DNA from: an uncultured Acetatifactor sp.
GTDB lineage: Bacteria > Bacillota > Clostridia > Lachnospirales > Lachnospiraceae
Assembly (NCBI GenBank): GCA_910584235.1
Contig: CAJTZD010000023.1
Span: 31,430-58,864 of the forward strand
Length of the DNA stretch: 27,435 bases
Direction of reading: 5' to 3'
Under the pieces are notes generated by a model that was not told the origin of the DNA, searched no databases, and saw only the letters and a list, made by a program, of their open reading frames with translations. The translations under genes and the position numbers were made by a program. Positions 22,548 to 27,435 of the stretch are shown here, piece after piece. How positions within the stretch are numbered: the stretch's first letter is position 1; every line of letters starts with the position of its first letter.

Positions 22548-24053
22548 CTATTTGAACTGCTTCTTGAACTCCTCAATCGCTTTCTTCAGAGCGGTTTCCG
22601 TCTCGTCGGAGATCACCTTTTCGGACGCAATATTCCCCGGAACCTCGGGATACTTGGTATCCAGAAATTCGAAGAATTCTTTCTCGAATCTGGTAATGTC
22701 CGCCGTGGGCACATCCAGCAGGTACTTGCGGGTCACCGCGTAAATGATGATGACCTGGTACTGCACCGGCATGGGAGCGTACTGAGGCTGCTTGAGCACC
22801 TCTCTGATGCGCTCGCCCTGTGCCAGCGTCTCCTTGGTATTGTCGTCCAGCTCGGACCCGAACTGTGCAAAGCTTGCCAGCTCTCTGTACTGAGCCAGTT
22901 CCGTACGGATAGGAGCCGCTATCTTCTTCATGGCCTTGATCTGGGCAGCGCCGCCCACACGGGACACGGAAAGTCCTGCGTTGATGGCCGGACGGAAGCC
23001 CGAGTTGAACATCTCTGTCTCCAGATAGATCTGACCGTCCGTGATGGAGATCACGTTCGTAGGGATGTAAGCGGACACGTCTCCGGCCTGGGTCTCGATA
23101 ATGGGCAGGGCCGTAAGGGAACCGCCGCCATACTCCTCGTTCATCCTGGCCGCGCGCTCCAGCAGTCTGGAATGCAGATAGAACACGTCTCCGGGATAAG
23201 CTTCACGCCCGGGCGGACGTCTCAGGAGCAAAGAGAGTGTACGGTATGCCGTTGCATGTTTGCTCAAGTCATCGTACACTACCAGCACATCCTCACCTTT
23301 CTCCATCCACTCCTCGCCGATGGCGCAGCCTGAGTAGGGAGCGATATACTGCAGAGGAGCAAGGTCGCTGGCCGTAGACACTACTACGGTAGTATACGCC
23401 ATGGCGCCATACTCCTCCAGGGTCTTAACGATATTGGCGATGGTGGAAGCTTTCTGGCCGATGGCAACGTAGATACATTTGACGCCCTGGCCTTTCTGGT
23501 TGATGATGGTGTCAATGGCAATGGCCGTCTTACCAGTCTGGCGGTCGCCAATGATCAGCTCACGCTGGCCTCTTCCGATGGGAATCATGGCGTCGATTGC
23601 CTTGATACCTGTCTGAAGCGGGGTGTCCACGCTCTTTCTCGTGATAACGCCGCTGGCCACACGCTCGATTTTACGATATTTACTGGTCTGGATGGGTCCT
23701 TTCCCGTCAATGGGCTGTCCCAGCGCATTGACCACGCGCCCCATCATGGCATCGCCCACCGGAACCTCAACCACGCGTCCGGTAGTCTTGACAGTGTCGC
23801 CTTCATTGATATTGCGCGCACTGCCCAAAAGAACCACGCCCACGTTATCCTCTTCCAGATTCAGCACCATGCCGTAGACTTCTCCGGGAAATTCCAGCAG
23901 CTCACCCTGCATGGCGTTTTCCAGTCCATGGACACGGGCAATGCCGTCTGCCACCTGGATGACCGTACCCACATCGGCCACGTCCAGGGTAGAAGCATAC
24001 CTCTTGATCTGATCCTTGATAACTGAACTTATTTCTTCCGGTCTTAAATTCAT
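22548..24053 (-). CDS. atpA: ATP synthase F1 subunit alpha
   Basis: The alpha subunit (three per F1) carries regulatory, non-catalytic nucleotide sites. The 501-aa length is standard. Walker A is GDRQTGKT (169-176). Further family segments are the N-terminal RPEEISSVIKDQI, which contacts delta, and VVSTASDLAPLQYIAPYSG in the nucleotide domain. AAAGGTG lies about 9 nt before the ATG. It starts 28 bp after atpH; this narrow gap has no room for an element like those before atpE and atpD, although copy number also rises here (delta 1, alpha 3). Confidence 0.98.
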   Translation of the reverse strand: MNLRPEEISSVIKDQIKRYASTLDVADVGTVIQVADGIARVHGLENAMQGELLEFPGEVYGMVLNLEEDNVGVVLLGSARNINEGDTVKTTGRVVEVPVGDAMMGRVVNALGQPIDGKGPIQTSKYRKIERVASGVITRKSVDTPLQTGIKAIDAMIPIGRGQRELIIGDRQTGKTAIAIDTIINQKGQGVKCIYVAIGQKASTIANIVKTLEEYGAMAYTTVVVSTASDLAPLQYIAPYSGCAIGEEWMEKGEDVLVVYDDLSKHATAYRTLSLLLRRPPGREAYPGDVFYLHSRLLERAARMNEEYGGGSLTALPIIETQAGDVSAYIPTNVISITDGQIYLETEMFNSGFRPAINAGLSVSRVGGAAQIKAMKKIAAPIRTELAQYRELASFAQFGSELDDNTKETLAQGERIREVLKQPQYAPMPVQYQVIIIYAVTRKYLLDVPTADITRFEKEFFEFLDTKYPEVPGNIASEKVISDETETALKKAIEEFKKQFK

Positions 24054-24081
24054 GGATCTGTCGCACCTTTCTTCCAGCAGG

Positions 24082-24630
24082 TCAACCTAACTGGATTTGT
24101 AATAGTTGTTTCTTCAAACCGTCTAACTTTGTGCGGACACTGCTGTCCACCACTCTGTCTCCTATACGGATAATCATTCCGCCGATGATAGAGGCATCCA
24201 CCTCATAATGCATCTCCATGCTGGCATAGCCGCTGGTCTCTAAAAGCTTCGTCTTTACGGCTTCCCGCTGCCCCGGCGCAAGCTCCACGGCCGTGGTCAC
24301 CCAGGCCACGGCGATGCGCTGCTCTTCTTTCACCTTCTCCGTAAAATAGGCGAATATCGCAGGCAGATCCCGGTAGCGCTCCTTGGAGACCACCACCTCC
24401 AGCAGTCCCGTCAGCTCGTCGCTGAGCCGGCCCTTGAAGACATTCTCCACAATCTGAAGCTTCTCCTGCTTGGGAACACCCGGATGCTCCATCAGCTCAT
24501 CGAATCCGGGATTCGACGCCAGTATCTCTCTCACACAGCGGATTTCTTCCATCAGCTCCGATGTTTTGCCCGCTTCCGCAGCCACTTCATACAGGGCCTC
24601 ACCGTATGTCTTCGATACTAATTTAGCCAT
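24082..24630 (-). CDS. atpH: ATP synthase F1 subunit delta
   Basis: Delta (OSCP equivalent) joins the peripheral stalk to the top of F1. The 182-aa protein begins MAKLVSKTYGEALYEVA, the typical helical N-terminal domain, and ends in the conserved IIGGMIIRIGDRVVDSSVRTKL region. The start codon overlaps the end of atpF by 13 bp, so the two are translationally coupled. The ribosome site is weak (GGGTGA), which suits coupling. Confidence 0.97.
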   Translation of the reverse strand: MAKLVSKTYGEALYEVAAEAGKTSELMEEIRCVREILASNPGFDELMEHPGVPKQEKLQIVENVFKGRLSDELTGLLEVVVSKERYRDLPAIFAYFTEKVKEEQRIAVAWVTTAVELAPGQREAVKTKLLETSGYASMEMHYEVDASIIGGMIIRIGDRVVDSSVRTKLDGLKKQLLQIQLG

Positions 24631-25157
24631 GTTTTATCACCCATTTCTTTCAAGGTTTCATCTATCAGCTGATTCTGCATGGCGGTATCTACAGATGCCG
24701 ACACAATCTTGCCGGCCATCAAAGATGCCACGACGATGATCTCTCTCTTCACATCGTCAGACATCTTCTGCTTCTCAAGCTCCGCTTCCACACGCGCTCT
24801 GTCCAGAATACGCGCCGCCTCTTCCTTTGCCTCGGCGACAATGGCATTCTCGTTGGCCAGCGCTTTCCTGCGGGCCTCGCTCAAAATGCTCTCTGCCTCC
24901 TTGTCGATTTCCTTCAGCTTCGCCTCATATTCCTGCTTCAGGCTCTGCGCATTGTCCATAGCGGTCTTGGCGGTATCCAGCTCATTCTGGATCTTTTCCT
25001 TACGGCCGTTCAGCATCTTCCGCGCAGGGTTGAACAGGAAATAGCTCAAGATCAGGAACAGGAAAAAGATGGCAATAATCATCAGGCTGGCATCAGCCAA
25101 CAGCTGCCAGTCCAGGTCAAACAGCCTTGACATGGACTCACCTGTTAAAAGTATCAT
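24618..25157 (-). CDS. atpF: ATP synthase Fo subunit b
   Basis: Subunit b (two copies) forms the peripheral stalk. The 179-aa protein has one N-terminal membrane helix (about 22-44, SLMIIAIFFLFLILSYFLF), then a long charged coiled coil rich in Ala, Glu, Lys and Arg. The start at 25157 has AAAGGAGG about 6 nt upstream. An internal ATG eight codons later has a weaker site. It follows atpE by 60 bp and overlaps atpH. Confidence 0.96.
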   Translation of the reverse strand: MILLTGESMSRLFDLDWQLLADASLMIIAIFFLFLILSYFLFNPARKMLNGRKEKIQNELDTAKTAMDNAQSLKQEYEAKLKEIDKEAESILSEARRKALANENAIVAEAKEEAARILDRARVEAELEKQKMSDDVKREIIVVASLMAGKIVSASVDTAMQNQLIDETLKEMGDKTWLN

Positions 25158-25217
25158 TTTTGCCTCCTTTCTGCCTCCTAAAATGCATTTGCAAACATTT
25201 TTAGTCTTTTCACACTA

Positions 25218-25472
25218 TTAGGGCAGAAGAGGTTTTACAAACATCAAAAGGATTGCTACCAGCAAACCATACAGACCCGTGGTCTCTGCCACTGCCTGGC
25301 CAAGAAGCATGGTCTGCATAACCTTGGGCTGGGCGCCGGGGTTGCGTCCCACTGCCGCCGCCGCGTGTCCTGCCGCGATACCCTGTCCGACACCAGGTCC
25401 GATACCGGCAATAACCGCCAGACCTGCACCAATAGCAGAACACCCTAAAATAAAGTTTTCATTGAAATCCAT
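25218..25472 (-). CDS. atpE: ATP synthase Fo subunit c, sodium-type ligand set
   Basis: Subunit c forms the rotor ring and carries the coupling ion. The 84-aa hairpin has a glycine-rich first helix (GPGVGQG), the RNP loop at 43-45 and the ion-binding Glu63 in the second helix. Gln30, Glu63, Thr64, Thr65 and Tyr68 align with Gln32, Glu65, Ser66, Thr67 and Tyr70, the sodium ligands of Ilyobacter tartaricus c. The set is complete apart from a Ser-to-Thr change, so sodium coupling is likely. AGGAGG lies 8 nt before the ATG, and a tandem AT-rich repeat lies directly upstream. It follows the second structured element. Confidence 0.97.
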   Translation of the reverse strand: MDFNENFILGCSAIGAGLAVIAGIGPGVGQGIAAGHAAAAVGRNPGAQPKVMQTMLLGQAVAETTGLYGLLVAILLMFVKPLLP

Positions 25473-25486
25473 TCTTTTTTCCTCCT

Positions 25487-25510
25487 AAATTTAAGTAAAA
25501 TTTAAGTAAA
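25487..25510 (-). promoter_or_regulatory. AT-rich 11-bp tandem repeat upstream of atpE ribosome site
   Basis: AAATTTAAGTA occurs twice in direct repeat (25487-25497, 25498-25508), directly before AGGAGG in the transcript sense. The result is an unstructured U/A-rich stretch next to the ribosome site. In E. coli a U-rich tract before atpE is a known translational enhancer, so a like role is plausible here. Confidence 0.6.
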
Positions 25511-25534
25511 TGTAGTTACAACTATCTGGATTCT

Positions 25535-25659
25535 GAAAGAATGCCTGCCCTTCAGGCATTCTTTCGTGTGGGACCGGTCTGCAAAGCGAATCCTATTCGC
25601 TTGCGGACCTAGAAGTTCTTAGGCGGCGTTTTTTGACGCCTTAGAACTTCTTCCCACAC
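25535..25659 (-). promoter_or_regulatory. Structured element, copy 2 (between atpB and atpE)
   Basis: The transcript-sense element begins on the last base of the atpB stop codon. P1 is GTGTGGGA/TCCCACAC (25659-25652 with 25573-25566). P2 is AGAAGTTCT-A-AGGCG paired with CGCCT-A-AGAACTTCT (25651-25611). P3 is GGTC/GACC plus AAGCGAAT/ATTCGCTT around a CGC/TGCA internal loop (25609-25576). P4, directly after P1, is GAAAGAATGCCTG/CAGGCATTCTTTC with loop AAGGG (25565-25535). Order, junction lengths, the A.A mismatch and the internal loop match the copy at 21522-21664, and the stems differ by compensatory changes. Confidence 0.8.
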
Positions 25660-26399
25660 TAGCGTCTGGTGCCATCACCAATCTCATTCGAAATGTATGT
25701 CATGGTCAGCATGCAGAACACATACGTCTGGATCGCCCCTGAGAACAGATCAAAATACACATGGAGCGCTGCGGGCCAAGCCGTGGCGAACCATCCTAAC
25801 AGACCGTACAGCAATGCCATCATAGCCGTTCCCGACAAAACGTTTGCGAACAAACGCAGTGACAGAGAAATCGGCACCGCAATCGCGCTGATCACATTGA
25901 TAGGCATCCAGATCGGCAGCCAGGGCGGCAGCGGAGAACACAAATCCGCCCAGATTGTCTTTGGTTTCTGATATTTCCATTTATTATAATGAATCAATGA
26001 AAATGTCAGGATCGCTAACGGAAGCGTTACGCCATAGTCCGCCGTCGGCGGCCGCAGGCCCAGCAGACCCGATATGTTGCTGACCAGGATAAAGATAAAA
26101 ATGGTTCCGATGTAGTTAAAATACCTCGGGGCAGCCTGTCCCATGGAGCCGCTTACCATACCGTCCAGCTTCTCGACAATCATTTCCACCACATTTTGAA
26201 AACTGCCTGGCACTTCCGTGGCCTTGGCCATGCACCGGTTCGCGGCTATGGCGAAAGCTATCAGAAGAAGCATCACAATCAGGATACATATGTGCGATGT
26301 GGTGATCCACACAGGATGCCCGAAAAAGGAATACTGAAACACTCCGTGAATATTAAAATCCACTTCCGCACCGCCAGACAGCAGAATTCCATGTCCCAT
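25659..26399 (-). CDS. atpB: ATP synthase Fo subunit a
   Basis: Subunit a provides the two ion half-channels beside the c ring. The 246-aa protein has five to six membrane helices. The essential arginine is Arg182 in SLSLRLFANVLSG. Another conserved segment is FIFILVSNISGLLG. The N terminus (MGHGILLSGGAEVDFNIHGVFQ) is typical of clostridial members. It starts 81 bp after the upstream AtpI-like gene. Its stop codon TAG is the first part of the structured element. Confidence 0.97.
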   Translation of the reverse strand: MGHGILLSGGAEVDFNIHGVFQYSFFGHPVWITTSHICILIVMLLLIAFAIAANRCMAKATEVPGSFQNVVEMIVEKLDGMVSGSMGQAAPRYFNYIGTIFIFILVSNISGLLGLRPPTADYGVTLPLAILTFSLIHYNKWKYQKPKTIWADLCSPLPPWLPIWMPINVISAIAVPISLSLRLFANVLSGTAMMALLYGLLGWFATAWPAALHVYFDLFSGAIQTYVFCMLTMTYISNEIGDGTRR

Positions 26400-26480
26400 A
26401 CTCTCACCTCACTTTCTTTTCAATTTTTTGCTTGCTTTTGCCATACAGCGGCGTCCCTGCCCATCCGGCAGGCACATCCT

Positions 26481-26948
26481 CTAGCTGGCAGGGGTTTCCC
26501 CCTCCTGTGCCGCCAGCTCCTCCTCCGAAAGAGGAACCGGATCCTCCTCGCGGAACAGCTTATTGCACAATTTATGAGTAATCGGCTGAAGATATGCCGT
26601 TACTTTCAGGCTCATATATCCCAGAAAAAACACCAAAGGATTCATCACATCCGTCAGGGCAATGATCACCAGCACCGCGGCCAGCAGAAAATACCGGAAC
26701 AGATATCCTCTCGTGACCATACCGGAAGCGTTGCCGCCGCAAAGCAGCGCCCGGTCCAGGGTACGGCACATATGGATGCTGCCCGCAAGGGCAAAAGCCA
26801 CACCGAACCAAAGGCTCAGGGCATAGCTTTTTTGGTCTTTCACCAGAAAGGCTCCCGCCGCCTGACACATCAGTCCGAAGAAAATCATACCGATATGCAT
26901 TTCCAAAAGTGTCCTATTCATCCTTTTCGCTGCTTCGATCAACCTCAT
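26481..26948 (-). CDS. AtpI-like ATP synthase accessory membrane protein
   Basis: This is a membrane protein in the position of AtpI, which helps assemble the c ring in several bacteria. The product has about four hydrophobic helices (HIGMIFFGLMCQAAGAFLV, ALSLWFGVAFALAG, YFLLAAVLVIIALTDV, PLVFFLGYMSLKV) and an acidic C-terminal tail. Sequence similarity to classical AtpI is weak; the call rests on topology and operon position. The ATG at 26948 has GGGGAG 10 nt upstream. A second candidate ATG at 26921 overlaps the atpZ stop codon (ATGAATAG) and would give 146 aa. Either way it is translationally coupled to the preceding gene. Confidence 0.75.
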   Translation of the reverse strand: MRLIEAAKRMNRTLLEMHIGMIFFGLMCQAAGAFLVKDQKSYALSLWFGVAFALAGSIHMCRTLDRALLCGGNASGMVTRGYLFRYFLLAAVLVIIALTDVMNPLVFFLGYMSLKVTAYLQPITHKLCNKLFREEDPVPLSEEELAAQEGETPAS

Positions 26949-27198
26949 CGCGCACACGCTCCCCGTCCGTTTCCTCTGTATCAAACATGCCCATAACACA
27001 GCGGTACACATTCTGTCCCCCTGCCACGGCTCCAATTACAAAAAAAAGAATTGTGATCCAAGAGGTACCAAGCTTACCGTCCAGCCAGACTCCCAACGCG
27101 GACATCATGCCGATAGGCACGATCATATTCAGGCCGAACTGCATGACCATGGCAAAGGATTGGTACACTTTTCTTTGATCATTTTTTCGTTGTTTCAT
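26914..27198 (-). CDS. atpZ: AtpZ/AtpI family protein
   Basis: This small membrane protein of the AtpZ/AtpI family (PF09527 type) comes first in the atp operon. In other bacteria it acts with AtpI in assembly or in magnesium supply. The 94-aa product has two hydrophobic helices (MVMQFGLNMIVPIGMMSALGVW and ITILFFVIGAVAGGQNVY) joined by the family's LDGKLGTS loop, and a charged C terminus. The ribosome site is weak, with GGGGA too near the ATG, so the start is less sure than the identity. It lies 55 bp after the predicted transcription start. Confidence 0.85.
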   Translation of the reverse strand: MKQRKNDQRKVYQSFAMVMQFGLNMIVPIGMMSALGVWLDGKLGTSWITILFFVIGAVAGGQNVYRCVMGMFDTEETDGERVRDEVDRSSEKDE

Positions 27199-27235
27199 TC
27201 CCCAGATACCGCCGACTCCGTCGTTTCATACGCTG

Positions 27236-27256
27236 AAAGGGCAATTTTTGCCCCTT
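27236..27256 (-). promoter_or_regulatory. Hairpin at the 5' end of the atp transcript
   Basis: In transcript sense AAGGGGCAA-AAA-TTGCCCTTT forms a 9-bp stem with one G.T pair. It begins at the predicted transcription start. A stem at the very 5' end can protect mRNA from 5'-end-dependent decay. No T-run beyond three bases follows, so it is not read as a terminator. Confidence 0.55.
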
Positions 27257-27260
27257 AATG

Positions 27261-27289
27261 ATTATACTCATTTTTCCCCGAAATGTCTA
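27261..27289 (-). promoter_or_regulatory. Promoter of the ATP synthase operon
   Basis: On the minus strand, TAGACA (27289-27284), a 17-bp spacer and TATAAT (27266-27261). One -35 mismatch; otherwise consensus. The transcript would start near 27254, just before the 5' hairpin. Confidence 0.8.
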
Positions 27290-27317
27290 GGCCATTTACA
27301 AAAAATTTCCTTACGCA

Positions 27318-27346
27318 TTGACTATCCCTCTCCGGCGCTGTATCAT
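27318..27346 (+). promoter_or_regulatory. Plus-strand promoter at right edge
   Basis: TTGACT (27318-27323), a 17-bp spacer and TATCAT (27341-27346) point rightward, divergent from the atp promoter. The predicted start near 27353 lies just before an AAGGAGG ribosome site. Confidence 0.6.
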
Positions 27347-27375
27347 GGAAAAAACGTATGAAAAAGGAGGCTGCC

Positions 27376-27399
27376 ATGAACCGGAAGTTTGACACCTAA
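27376..27399 (+). CDS. Seven-codon ORF (MNRKFDT) with strong ribosome site
   Basis: AAAGGAGG is followed at 5 nt by ATG and seven codons ending in TAA. The strong promoter and ribosome site suggest that something is, or was, translated here. The stop codon is part of the palindromic sequence that starts at 27395, so this may be a gene start truncated by a repeat insertion, or a leader peptide. The window ends 36 bp later. Confidence 0.4.
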   Translation: MNRKFDT

Positions 27400-27435
27400 G
27401 AACTTCGAAATAACCCGCAAAGCCAGTAATGGCTT
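27395..27435. repeat. Probable palindromic repeat cut by the window end
   Basis: CCTAAGAACTTC (27395-27406) is identical to the 3' arm of P2 in the element at 25535-25659 (transcript sense). It is followed by AAGCCA-GTAA-TGGCTT (27420-27435), a 6-bp stem running to the last base. If the sequence beyond continues TGCGGGTT, it would complete a long hairpin with AACCCGCA before it. That continuation is a prediction. Confidence 0.5.

Overview
The window looks like chromosomal DNA of a mid-to-high-GC anaerobic Firmicute, most likely a Lachnospiraceae-type clostridium. The reasons are SpoVG, the split GlgC/GlgD pair, DnaD and DnaI-type primosome proteins, a BirA-type operator before bioY, strong AGGAGG ribosome sites, and an F-type ATP synthase whose c subunit carries the sodium-type ligand set. 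No rRNA, tRNA, CRISPR array, prophage or complete IS element was seen.

Layout. 1-2059 (minus): a 10-bp tandem repeat, then two CUT1 sugar ABC permeases of the LplB/LplC (YtcP) type. 2325-3464 (plus): a divergent beta-lactamase-fold serine hydrolase. 3492-3655: a 143-bp MITE-like palindromic element with 14-bp terminal inverted repeats and an 8-bp flanking duplication. 3681-5603 (plus): an ABC-F ATPase behind a leader of about 340 nt that holds a four-codon ORF and a possible attenuator. 5718-8523 (minus): glgC-glgD and spoVG, closed by a bidirectional terminator. 8853-13908 (plus): murC, a DnaA-box cluster, dnaD-like, dnaI/dnaC-like and an unusually long PRPP synthetase. 14092-14664 (plus): bioY with a strong promoter and operator. 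14739-19519 (minus): four poorly characterised genes, namely two membrane-anchored extracytoplasmic proteins, a SAM methyltransferase and a small soluble protein. 19623-27198 (minus): the full ATP synthase operon atpZ-I-B-E-F-H-A-G-D-C with its promoter. At the right edge, a plus-strand promoter drives a seven-codon ORF that runs into a palindrome cut by the window end.

The most interesting signal is a pair of homologous, highly structured elements inside the ATP synthase operon. One sits between atpB and atpE (25535-25659) and the other between atpG and atpD (21522-21664). Each starts at the stop codon of the upstream gene. Each folds into a three-stem junction (P1 closing P2 and P3) followed at once by a fourth hairpin, P4. 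The two copies differ by several compensatory base-pair changes in P1, P3 and P4, while an A.A mismatch in P2, an internal-loop sequence in P3 and an AAGGG loop in P4 are the same. They lie at two of the operon's subunit-copy-number steps (a to c, gamma to beta), which suggests, without proving, a role in differential expression. The alternative is a dispersed structured repeat.

How the genes work together: murC (cell wall), dnaD/dnaI (replication restart and helicase loading), prs (nucleotide precursors) and atp (energy) are core growth functions. glgC/glgD supply ADP-glucose for glycogen. bioY imports biotin under probable BirA control. The ABC permeases, serine hydrolase and ABC-F protein are accessory.
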